Below, one piece after another: positions 12,248 to 22,176 of a stretch of 64,000 bases of DNA. The notes beneath the pieces were generated by a model. It saw only the letters and a list, made by a program, of their open reading frames with translations. It was not told where the DNA came from and made no database searches. The stretch's first letter is position 1; every line of letters starts with the position of its first letter. A program made the translations under genes and the position numbers. Source of the stretch: Vitis vinifera (taxonomy: Eukaryota; Streptophyta; Magnoliopsida; Vitales; Vitaceae); contig NC_081810.1 in NCBI RefSeq assembly GCF_030704535.1, forward strand, positions 7,388,501 to 7,452,500. Direction: 5' to 3'.

Positions 12248-15200
12248 ATGTCTAAGCAGTCTTTCAAGGTCTGCTTCTGTTTCAGGCGAATATTCAAGCT
12301 CCAGGCAACTGGGCCTCCAGAAGATGTCCAATACCTCTTCAATCGCTATTCACAGAATGGCACCATGACCCTTGATCAACTGCGCTACTTCCTCATCGAT
12401 TTTCAGGAGGAAAAACAAGCCACCAGAGAGGATGCTCAGGCAATCTTCAATAGTCTCAAGCATCTCAACATCTTCCAGCGCAAAGGCCTTCATCTTGAAG
12501 CCTTCTTCCGATATCTCCTAGGCGACCTTAATACCTCTCTTCCTCCATCTCCTACGGTAATCTTCTATTCCTATACTAGTTTTCAGTTTCTCTTCCTTTA
12601 GTAGTCAATCTTGTGTTTTTGCCATTTCAGATCAATGAAGTTTCAATCTCCAAACATTAATTTTGTGAGAAATGTCTCTGAATCCAGGTGCACCATGACA
12701 TGACTGCACCGCTGTCTCATTATTTCTTATTCACAGGCCACAATTCCTACTTAACGGGGAATCAACTCAGCAGCAACTGTAGCGTTGAGCCTATCATAAA
12801 TGCATTGAGGAGAAATGTAAGAGTAATTGAATTGGATTTGTGGGCTAATGACAAGAAAGACAACGTCGAGGTTCGTCATGGAGGGTATGATGTTAACTTA
12901 CCCTTGTTTGTCCAACTCAAACATGGAGTAGTTGTTTGAATAAATCTGCATGAGCTTATCCTTTTTTCAGTTTCTAAGAAGACCTAGGACATCAAATGTC
13001 ACTACCCATTATTCTTAATCATGTAAATCTTGTCTGCTATAGGCCCAAGAGATTTTCACTACTTTAAAATGTGTTTCCGATATTAAGAAGAGTTTATACC
13101 TACATACATACATATATATAATCATAAAAACTTTTTTCCTTATCTGATGTGAAATTTTTTCTTTATCTGACGTGAAATATTATAGTCACCCTCATACATA
13201 TACAACATCATCACTGTGTGTCATAAGATTGTGGAGTCAAATAAATAGAAGTTTTTTGTATAACGAAACTAACTTCCACACCGGAGTTGGGGATCGACTC
13301 TAATACCATTTGTAACAACTTATTCGCAATCGTATAGATAGTGTTTATTTTAGGTCAAAAGGGATAATATTTATACAGTTATGAACAAATCGTTACAAAT
13401 AATATCAAAGTCGATCTCCAACCTCATGTGAGAATTTGTTTGCCACTATAAATGGTGTTTGTCTATTTGATTCGTAATTTTGTGGGACACAACAAAGATG
13501 TTATATTTTCATAGGAGATGATTGTGATATTACACATTAGATAAAAAAAAAATGTCTTGATATTATATACATAAATTCCTTTTAACTTTATAAACGGATT
13601 TTGAAGCAATAAGGGTCCCTTTGGCCCAAAACAAATAATATCTACAATCTCATAGGAAGCCAATGATCATATCCTACTACACTATATTTGTTTATCCCCT
13701 TATTTGCATCCTCTCAAGGATTATAAATCTTCTTCTCTTCTTCTACTTCAAATGATTGGGAAGTGTAGGACGGCGACCTCTCCGGTTGAACTCATCAAAT
13801 GTCTGCGGGCGATTAAAGAGAATGCATTTTATGCTTCTGAATATCCTGTTATAATAACATTCGAAGACCATCTTACTCGGAACCTTCAAGAAAAAGTGGC
13901 TAAAGTGAGAACATAGTAATGGGGATTTTAACCATTGTCACCCTTTTCAAATGTACCATCTTTCTGACTGAAATTGTATTTGTTTGTAGATGGTCACTGA
14001 AACATTTGGAGACATGCTGTTTCGCCCAGAGTCAGAATACTTACCTGAATTCCCTTCACCAGAATCATTAAAGAAGAAGATTGTTATCTCAACCAAACCT
14101 CCGAAGGAGTACCTTGACATTGAGAGTAATACAAAGGGAAGAGCAGGCACAAAGAAAATGAAGGATTCAGCGGAGGAACAGCCTAGGACGAAAGAGAAAC
14201 ACAGCTCCAGAGATAAAATTGAAATAGAAGGCACAGTGAATGAGGTAAAGAATTTTCTGGTCCCAGTATGCTGACTTAGTGAATCAAGTCTCATCTCCTT
14301 AATTGCTGACTTCCCCTTTGTTGTGCAAGCGAAAGCTTTGATGCCAACAATGTTAGTTCAAGAATACAAAGATAAAACAATCACACATACGGTATACGAG
14401 GTTTTAACGTGGTTTGGTTAACCATACCTACATTCTCGGATGAGAGAGAATTATTCCACTATACAATAGAGAATATTACAGAGGACAGAACCAGATACAA
14501 CTATTGCATTCCCGAAACATCCCATGTTTACCCACTCCTTGTATTAATACCTTACTACAAGCCCTTTCACTCCACTAGGTACCCCTCTTGTTCTTCCTCA
14601 CATCTCTATCCACCTCGTATAGTCTCTACAGGCCCATCTCCATCTCATGACTTTTTCCCGTCAGGACCTGGAATATTTATAGAGATATTTTCAACAACCT
14701 TCTTTATTTTATAAGGAAATCTAATATTACAATAATATATCAACTTAAAAATATTTTATATAATATTCTTTACAAAAAAAGAATTTATACTAATTAGGAA
14801 TTTGGGACATTTCCTAACACTCTTTTCTATCAGGCTAAGTTAGAAGAAGAAGAAGAACTCCATCAGGATGAAGATTTGCAGAATGCTGTTCCTGATTATA
14901 GACGATTAATTGCGATCCATGCTGGGAAGCTGAAAGGTGGATTGGAGAGCTGGCTGAGCATCGATCCTTACAGAGTTAGACGCCTCAGCTTGAGTGAGCA
15001 GGAGCTTGAAAACGCTGTAAAAACACATGGAACTGAAATAGTCAGGTACTAGATATTATTACTTTCAGCAACAATCATTCAAATGAAGTCTTATATGCCT
15101 TTGCAGATGCTTAGACATCTGCTTTTTCATAGCATGATGCCTAAACTCATTTGCTGATGTTCATACAAGGATATTATGGTCTGCAGGCCTGACTGCACAA

Positions 15201-16570
15201 TATAATGTTGCAGCTAGATATTTTACATTTCAGCATCTTAATCATCAATTGATCATTTCTTGCTTTAGGTTTACTCAGAGGAATTTGCTGAGGATATACC
15301 CTAAGGGAACACGTATTGACTCATCTAACTACAATCCCTTTGTTGGGTGGATGCATGGAGCTCAAATGGTTGCATTTAATATGCAGGTTAGACTTTGTTC
15401 CTTGTACATCTATATCAGATAACAATAGGTCAAGTGATTAATAATCACATTTTGCAATATATTTTGATATATGGTTTCTGGCTTTTGCATACTTTAACTA
15501 ATGACCTGACTGTATTCCTTAGTGCAAAACAAGTTAAAGTTACTAGCTGAGTTGTGATCTTATAGAAGGAACTGTGATTGAAGTAAGAGCCATTGAGCAG
15601 GAAGGGAACTTAGATTTTCTTTTCATTTTCCCAATTTCTTGCCTTCAGGGACATGGGAAGCCTCTTCAGATAATGCAAGGTATGTTCAGAGCAAATGGCG
15701 GTTGTGGTTATGTGAAGAAACCAGATTTCTTACTGGAGGTTGGAGCAAATAATGAGGTCTTTGATCCCAGTGCACCCTTCCCAGTTATAAAAGTACTGAA
15801 GGTGCCTAAATCTTAACAATACTTTCAATTGTATTAGTTTTACTTTGCTCTTTTCCCCATTGCATTCGCTTTACTTGCATGCTAACAAACAGGTGACCGT
15901 ATACATGGGGGAAGGATGGCATTTGGATTTCCGCCATACCCACTTTGATCTATATTCCCCACCGGACTTCTTTGTGAAGGTAAGACAATAATCTCAGATC
16001 ATCTAGAGGAAATTCAAACTAATATCTACAACAAACTAGGGGTGAAGTCTTAAGGTATTTGTAGAAAGATTTTTAAGGTTGCATTACAAATTACATGTCA
16101 GTAAACTTTTGGTGCCCCACAAGTGATTTGAGTTTTTCTACCAGTCTTCATTGTGCATCACTGCATCACTGTCTTGATCATAACCGGTGTTTCTCTGCAA
16201 TCTGTTCGGTTTTTGGGAATATGGTGATTGAATGATCCACTTGCAGGTTGGAATTGTTGGGGCCCCAGCTGACACAAGAACAAAGGAAACAAAGCCAATT
16301 GAGGATGACTGGACTCCATCATGGAATGATACATTTGAATTCCCACTGACTGTTCCAGAACTAGCAATTCTTCGAGTTGAAGTTCGAGAATATGACACAT
16401 CAGGAAAAAGTGAATTCGCAGGCCAAACATGTCTGCCTATTGCAGAGTTAAGAAGCGGGATTCGAGCAGTCCCACTACATAACCGGAAGGGAGAGAAGTA
16501 CAAATCTGTGAAGCTTCTAATGTGTTTCAAATTTGAAGATACAAATCTATCTAATGAGTTTTCACTTTGA
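12248..16570 (+). CDS. PLC: Phosphoinositide-specific phospholipase C, copy 3 (complete, divergent)
   Basis: Complete PI-PLC of 596 aa. Exons are 12248-12556, 12688-12884, 13769-13904, 13990-14244, 14834-15045, 15269-15386, 15649-15801, 15893-15979 and 16247-16570. It starts [18 protein letters not shown], which by memory is closer to the Arabidopsis PLC2 type than copies 1 and 2 are. The domain order is EF-hand-like lobe, X box ([18 protein letters not shown]), linker, Y box ([23 protein letters not shown]) and C2. The last exon is longer than in its neighbours and adds an 11-residue tail ([11 protein letters not shown]). Two X-box features are unusual. Where the neighbours have RGVRxxELDxWP it reads [12 protein letters not shown], and the second catalytic histidine sits in RHGGTATS rather than LHGRTLTT. 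The histidine itself and the E/D pair remain. Introns 2 and 4 have been enlarged by transposable elements. Confidence 0.94.
13164..13543. mobile_element. Foldback (MITE-like) element in PLC copy 3 intron 2
   Basis: The left arm (about 13164-13316) and right arm (about 13392-13543) are imperfect inverted repeats of each other. TATCTGACGTGAAATATTA on the left mirrors TAATATCACACATTAGAT-like sequence on the right, and the inner arms share GATCGACTCTAATACCATT against its reverse complement. The loop between them is about 75 bp and there is no coding capacity. This is a typical non-autonomous DNA element. I could not fix the target-site duplication. Confidence 0.65.
14319..14819 (-). mobile_element. 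Solo LTR (Copia-like) in PLC copy 3 intron 4
   Basis: Read on the minus strand, the 501-bp block begins TGTTAGGAAATGTCCC and ends CTTGCACAACA, giving TGTT...AACA termini. The flanking pentamers are CCCTT (14314-14318) and CTCTT (14820-14824), a near-perfect 5-bp target-site duplication. The interior has a TATAAATA-type promoter, a pyrimidine/A-rich region and the GGTATACGAGG...ACGTGGTTTGG segment seen in many plant LTRs. There is no internal retrotransposon coding sequence, so it is a solo LTR left by recombination. The surrounding splice sites of intron 4 (14245-14833) are intact; the acceptor lies only 14 bp beyond the LTR end. Confidence 0.75.
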
Positions 16571-18319
16571 AGATGATGGGGGCTTCTTTGATTCTAAATG
16601 CTGTATATGTCTATATTGCATACAAGCACTGAAGAACATTTTATCAGAATATTCGTCTGAGAAACATATCTCAGTACTTACTAGTTATGAACACAAAAAA
16701 ACTATGAAGGTTCACATCCATTTACCCAGAACATGCGTTTCATAGTCTCCTGCTCGTTTGATCGAAAATTTCCCTCTGACTTTTTGTTGGCATTTTCAAC
16801 TCACTCCCTTGATCACTAATCAAAAGATCACCCTATCCGAAAGGGAATAGAATATGCTTGGGTAAAGAGAACACACTTCCACATTGAAAAGTCCCCTCAC
16901 ATGCATAACAGTATTTTTATAAGGAAGCTAAGAAAGATGACATCAGAGCATTTCATGTTAAAGAAAGTGAAATATTAGAATGAATTCTACATGCATTGAC
17001 CATCTGATTAAAGTTGGTACCCGGACCCTACATACTGTATCCTATAAATTATATATTTTGATACAGTAAGCTTAGACATATTCAAGGAACCGATTATTGG
17101 ATCTTGACTTTAATATTACTAGTTGTTAAATTTAGTTGTCTTCACTTCACAATCTACCTTAATGAGGATAAGCAAAGACCAATTTTAAAATTTGGAATCC
17201 CATGTGATGAGGATTGTTTGGACTGATCTCAAAAGAAAGAACACCCTGTAATTGATGACAACTTGAAAAAACATAGGACTTTCGGTTGGGTGACACCCTG
17301 ACTCCAACCCATGCAGTTCCTGAGACTCAACACTGAGACTAGTGCCATGTTATTCTAAAAAAAAATTCAATTAGCTTTTGGTCACGGGGGAGCAAAAGAA
17401 TGATGAAGCCCTTTCACAAGTTGACCTTCAGCTCCATTATAAAATAAAGTGGGGAGAACCATAATACCTGCCCTTTCTACTAAGTTGCTGAGCTGGGTGC
17501 ACATTCCCTTTCATTTGCCTCACAAATGTGAACAATCTTTCTGCAAATATTGGATCAATTCGATCACGTGAACGGGATGATAATAACAGGAAATTCATGA
17601 AAATTTTCTGTGTTGTTTGCTTGTTAAACCCTTATGGACTTGAATCTCAGAAAGAAATGCATATGTTCTATAAGCTCCACAACTTTGCACATACCTAGGA
17701 CAGATTATTCTATATTGGATATTGCTCCACTGTATCTAATTGAGGAGAGTATGTGTCCAACTGAGCACAGCATTTTGATTTGCTTTCCTGTAATCATAAT
17801 TGGAATTATTTATACCCACTTTGGCTGATGATTGTGCTTGGAATCTTTTGCTCCATGCCTCCAGGGCTGTCCCACTCTTCCACCAACCAACCAACCAAAG
17901 CTGTCAAAGCTGCTTCAGAAAATTTCAGTAGAGACATTTTTTTTTGGTTGAGATTTATGGAAACACAAAAGGCCCCATTTTATATTGATTCTAAAGCTTT
18001 GGCTGTTTTCAGGTTGTTTAAGTCATTTCAGTTGTGTTCTCCCAGTGAGGGGTGAAATTAGATCTCAAGAAAGGATGATTCTAGGGATCATGCAAGTTCC
18101 TGATTACAGGGGAGTCTACTTCAATATTCAGATGAAGAAAAAATTATCATCTTTCTTTACACTCAGAAACATACTTCTTTTCTTTACATTCAAAGAACAT
18201 GACAGTAAATGACATGTAATGAAAAGAGGAATAAACAGAAAGCAAATTAGCGAAAAATAAAAAATAAAAAATAAAATGAAGAAAAAGACCTCCATGGGCT
18301 CTTGTTTTGGATGGAACTT
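16571..18319. other. PLC copy 3 to receptor-kinase spacer (tail to tail)
   Basis: This is 1.75 kb of 3' flanking DNA shared by convergent genes. Short open frames (for example 17634-17828 and 17780-18055) have no family resemblance. I see nothing further. Confidence 0.6.
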
Positions 18320-20740
18320 TCATTCTGAGATAATGGAGAATGAAGTACTAGAGATGCTAGCGCGGCTCTCCTCACAAAGAGCCAGTGCCCTCTCCAGATT
18401 GGCTACAATGTCAGTCATGGTGGGCCTTTCCTTTCCCTCCAACTTCACACAATGCATAGCCATGTTAGCCATCAGCTCAACCGCCTCGGCCTCATTTGCC
18501 TCTGGTGGACCAACCCTCATATCCAATACCCTCCATAGCTCACCCACTGTTATCTGTGGTACTGCATAGTCCACTATCCCAATAGGAAGAGCTCCCTCCA
18601 CTTCTTCCTTGAATACAGCTCTCTTTCCTGTCAAAAGCTCTAACAATACCACTCCTAAGCCATAGACATCACTCTTTGCTGTCAAAACATTTAGCACATA
18701 GTACTCGGGATCTATATACCCAACTGTACCGGCTGCCCTGGTTGACATATACTCCTGGTTAGAGTCTGGCCCCATTAATGATAGCCCAAAATCCGATACT
18801 TTTGCAGTCCAATTTGCATCAAGAAGAATGTTAGAGGACTTAATGTCTCTATGAATTATAGGTGGCACAGCATAATCGTGGAGATACTCAATTCCCCTAG
18901 CAGCATCTAAGGCGATTTTAATCCTCATTTTCCAAGAATTTAAAATGTTGCTACTCTCTAGAATATTATTCTTGCTATGCAGATGATCATGGAGAGATCC
19001 ATTACTCATGTACTCATAAACCAGAAGCCTCTCATCATTTTCTTCGCAGAATCCCACAAGCCCCACCAAATGCTTGTGGTGAAGCCGCGACAACAATGCT
19101 AGTTCTGATTCAAATGCAATTTCCTTCTCTTGGAACTTCTTTATCCTTGAACCAGTCTCTCCCCTTTTGATGGCCACTTCCCTACCATCTGCAAGCTTGC
19201 CTTTGTAAACCGTACCAAAGCTTCCACCACCAATCTTGTTTTCCAATGAGAACATGTTAGTGGCAGCAGCAAGTTCTGATAGAGAAAAATTTTCAGCCCT
19301 GTCCCCAACAGCCCTTGATGATGGCCCGCTCCTTTGACGCCTCAATGCTAGAGAGCTCTGGCGCTTGATGGAGGATGATTTTGAAACTTGGACATTGGAA
19401 CCATTGTCTATCACCGTGAAACTATCGGCATTGGCCCTGCTGACGTTTGGTTGTGCAGAATCATAAATCTGCTTGTGAAAGAAGGCGCAGACTCCAGTCC
19501 AGAGGCAGTAGACAATACTACATATGCCTGCAAAAAGTCCAATTGACCCAACAATCAAAAAGGCCAACAACAGCCTGTTTGGGGCAGGAGATGCCGGAGA
19601 ATTTGGTTGTAAATCTTCCGATGGTTGTGGCGGCAAAATTGGCAATGGCAATGGAATTGGAAGATCAAATTCACAAGACTTACATATATTCCCAGACCCA
19701 TCACACAGAACCTCAGAATTCGGATACATACCACAAACGCTACAAGAAGCTTCAACACATGGACCCGGAATGATCATCTCAAGTGGAAAGACACTCCCTG
19801 AAGTACGCTTCCCAGTCCACCCAGGTCCCCAGCATATCACTGATAAGTTCCTGGATGTCAATCCACATGTGAAATCCAAACCAGCAACAATTGATTCAAA
19901 GGAAACGTTTTTTATATGTTGGCTGCCAAATTCCGATAGTTTTGTTCCTCCTCCCCAGCACTCCACCATACCATTTCTTCTTTGAATTGCACAGGTATGA
20001 TTAGCTCCCAATGCAAGACCTGAGAATTCGAAAGCTGAACCAGAGGGAAAACCAAGCTGCCCAGTATCATTGTTCCCTTTACAAACCAAAATCCCTGTGT
20101 CTGTCAACCCACATGCATGAGAATTGCCAGCAACTAAGCTCGACATTGAGAGATCACCAAACTGTCTTTGAATCTCAGCTCCAACTGTGCTGACACCCCA
20201 ACACAAAACTCTGCTGTTGTTCTTCAAAATCCCACATGTGAACCCTCCTCCAGACGTTATTTTCTGAAACTCTGAACCCACTTCCGGCGTCGGAAACATA
20301 GACCCACCTCTCTCTCCTCTCCAACATTTGACCCCTCCACTGCTGGCCTCCAATGCACAAACCTGAGCATTACCCACCGTTAAATCGGTTAACCCAACCC
20401 TGTCACTATAGTATATGCGCTTTGGGCGAAAACTAGCATTGCTGAAGGTGGTGTCCCAGCAGAGAAGGCTGAAGCCGCCGGACCTCAGGCCGCAGAAGAA
20501 GCTCTGGCCGCCGGAAATGGCTTCGTAGGAAACTTGGGGTTGGAGGTTGATGATGTGGCCTTGTCTGTAGCATTGAATTTCTTGTAAAGGATGGCCGGCG
20601 AGGATGCCGCAGACGGTGCCGGTGGCATAGGAGACGGCAATGGTGGAGGAGGAGCCGAGGGCGTTGACCGGCAGTGCCGGTGAGGAGAGGAGGGCAACGA
20701 AAATGAAGGCGATGGTGACGGAGGAGGGTGATATTCTCAT
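18320..20740 (-). CDS. CRINKLY4-related receptor-like serine/threonine kinase (CCR3/CCR4 type)
   Basis: Intronless gene of 806 aa. Residues 1-27 are a signal peptide (MRISPSSVTIAFIFVALLSS...). Residues about 35-325 carry RCC1-like crinkly repeats with recurring CxL/CW(G) motifs (FTCGILKNNSRVLCWG, HTCAIQRRNGMVECWG, FTCGLTSRNLSVICWG). A short Cys-rich stretch (about 328-356) stands where CRINKLY4 has TNFR-like repeats. A proline-rich linker is followed by a membrane span at about 389-413. The kinase domain has the glycine loop GGGSFG (504-509), VAIK lysine 525, HRD 630-632 and DFG 650-652, so all catalytic residues are present. The C-terminus ends ISSTSFSIISE. It would sit in the plasma membrane and sense an extracellular signal; its ligand is unknown from sequence. 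The open frame runs 60 codons further upstream, but the hydrophobic signal peptide fixes the start at 20740. CCR4 is my first choice over CCR3. Confidence 0.92.
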   Translation of the reverse strand: MRISPSSVTIAFIFVALLSSPALPVNALGSSSTIAVSYATGTVCGILAGHPLQEIQCYRQGHIINLQPQVSYEAISGGQSFFCGLRSGGFSLLCWDTTFSNASFRPKRIYYSDRVGLTDLTVGNAQVCALEASSGGVKCWRGERGGSMFPTPEVGSEFQKITSGGGFTCGILKNNSRVLCWGVSTVGAEIQRQFGDLSMSSLVAGNSHACGLTDTGILVCKGNNDTGQLGFPSGSAFEFSGLALGANHTCAIQRRNGMVECWGGGTKLSEFGSQHIKNVSFESIVAGLDFTCGLTSRNLSVICWGPGWTGKRTSGSVFPLEMIIPGPCVEASCSVCGMYPNSEVLCDGSGNICKSCEFDLPIPLPLPILPPQPSEDLQPNSPASPAPNRLLLAFLIVGSIGLFAGICSIVYCLWTGVCAFFHKQIYDSAQPNVSRANADSFTVIDNGSNVQVSKSSSIKRQSSLALRRQRSGPSSRAVGDRAENFSLSELAAATNMFSLENKIGGGSFGTVYKGKLADGREVAIKRGETGSRIKKFQEKEIAFESELALLSRLHHKHLVGLVGFCEENDERLLVYEYMSNGSLHDHLHSKNNILESSNILNSWKMRIKIALDAARGIEYLHDYAVPPIIHRDIKSSNILLDANWTAKVSDFGLSLMGPDSNQEYMSTRAAGTVGYIDPEYYVLNVLTAKSDVYGLGVVLLELLTGKRAVFKEEVEGALPIGIVDYAVPQITVGELWRVLDMRVGPPEANEAEAVELMANMAMHCVKLEGKERPTMTDIVANLERALALCEESRASISSTSFSIISE

Positions 20741-20931
20741 TAGATAGATTGGGATTAAGCGGCAGAGAATGTCTCTGTTTTTTTCTTCTTCATTTGGAAA
20801 GACAGAAGAGACTGAGAGAGAGACAAGAGTGAATTGCAAAAGCCATGAGAGCTCGTGGGAATGATGTTGAGTTGCAGTGCATGGGCCATTGGGTACCAAT
20901 TGGGAGGGACCCAACATCACGTTCTTCGTGG

Positions 20932-21680
20932 GTGTCTTGGGCCTGATGATGGGTCAAACATGAACTGGTATTGGGCCTGATGATGGGCCAAACATGGACT
21001 TATAATGGGCCTGATAATGGGCCAAACATGGACTGGTAATGGGCTCATCGTGGACCAATCATAGGCTTTACAATTGGCTCATCTTTGGCCTATTGGCAGG
21101 TTTACAATGTAGCTAATTGATTTGCTTATCTGACAGACTAAGAGTCCATTTGATAATGATTTTGGAAAACACTTTTAACTTTTTTAACACTTAAATATTT
21201 TCAAAAAGACTAGAAACATTTCTAAGAATCACGATCAAACACACTCTAAGAACCCATTATGAGTAATTATGATTAAAGTACTTTGAGTTTGTAGCACTTT
21301 TAAAAAGCAATTTTCAAAAAAATCCCATATCAAATTATTTTCAAGGAATCATTTCAAGTGATTTCCTATGTTGTTAAAAGTGATCTCCGTGCGTGTCTTG
21401 GGCCTGATAACGGGCCAAACATGGACCGGTAATGGGCCCATCATGGACCAAACAATGTATAATTGGCTCATCTTCGGCCTATTGTCAAAGTTAATCCATG
21501 TTGCCAACAGATTTGCTTCTCTAACACTGGAGCCTGTTAGGAGTGATTTTAATTAAAGCATTTTGAATTAATAGTACTTCTAAAAAGTTATTTTCGAAAA
21601 ATCCCCGGTCAAATGACTTTTTAGGATTTTCTAGGAATCATTTCAAGTGATTTCCCATGTTTTTAGAAGTGATTGTCAAA
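20932..21680. repeat. Tandem duplication with TGGGCC-rich 34-bp repeats upstream of the receptor kinase
   Basis: Two units of roughly 460 and 290 bp start at about 20932 and 21393 with the same GTGTCTTGGGCCTGAT phrase. They share CCAAACATGGAC, AATTGGCTCATCTT and a downstream AATCATTTCAAGTGATTTCC. The first unit opens with about three 34-bp repeats (20938-21038) of TGGGCCTGATxATGGGCCAA form. TGGGCC/T is the plant site II element bound by TCP factors (family knowledge). The block begins about 190 bp upstream of the kinase ATG. Whether it works as a promoter or is just repeat DNA is not shown by the sequence. Confidence 0.6.
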
Positions 21681-22176
21681 AGTTTATTAAACATCTAAGC
21701 TATTCTAGCTCTTTCAAAATGACTCCCAAACTGAGCATTATGCAAAGCTCATCTTGACCTATTTGCAAGGTTACTACCAATGTCACGACCACAAATTGAT
21801 TTTGCTTCTCTGACACACTTAATAACTTGACCTCGTGTTTAATTTTTTTGTTAATACTAATGTCTGATTTACTTCTCTCACAGATCTAAGGATTTCCAAT
21901 GCAATTTCTTACGAAATTACACAAGGGACTTCCCAAAGGCAGGGGTCTTTTTTGGGGATCCACCTTTTGGTTACTAACAATTTTAACCAAAACCCAAGAG
22001 GGCACAACTTTATTGTAGGCAAAACAAAAAAATTGAGATGAGAAATGAAATGTAAAGTTCATTACATACCATCTTGATTGGAAATAAGGGGCTGTTTATC
22101 AATAGCATTCACTAAAATTTAAAATATTCCACTTCCTGGGGAAGCAAATAATGTGCAAAACTTGAAAATGAGAAAT
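21681..22176. other. Spacer between receptor-kinase upstream region and the bS18m gene 3' end
   Basis: AT-rich intergenic DNA including the 3' UTR of the minus-strand ribosomal protein gene. I see no ORF of interest. Confidence 0.6.

Noticed and set aside
20741-20920. 60-codon N-terminal extension of the receptor kinase frame
   Set aside because: A good signal peptide begins at the ATG at 20740, and the upstream part is not hydrophobic at its start and is CT-rich leader DNA.
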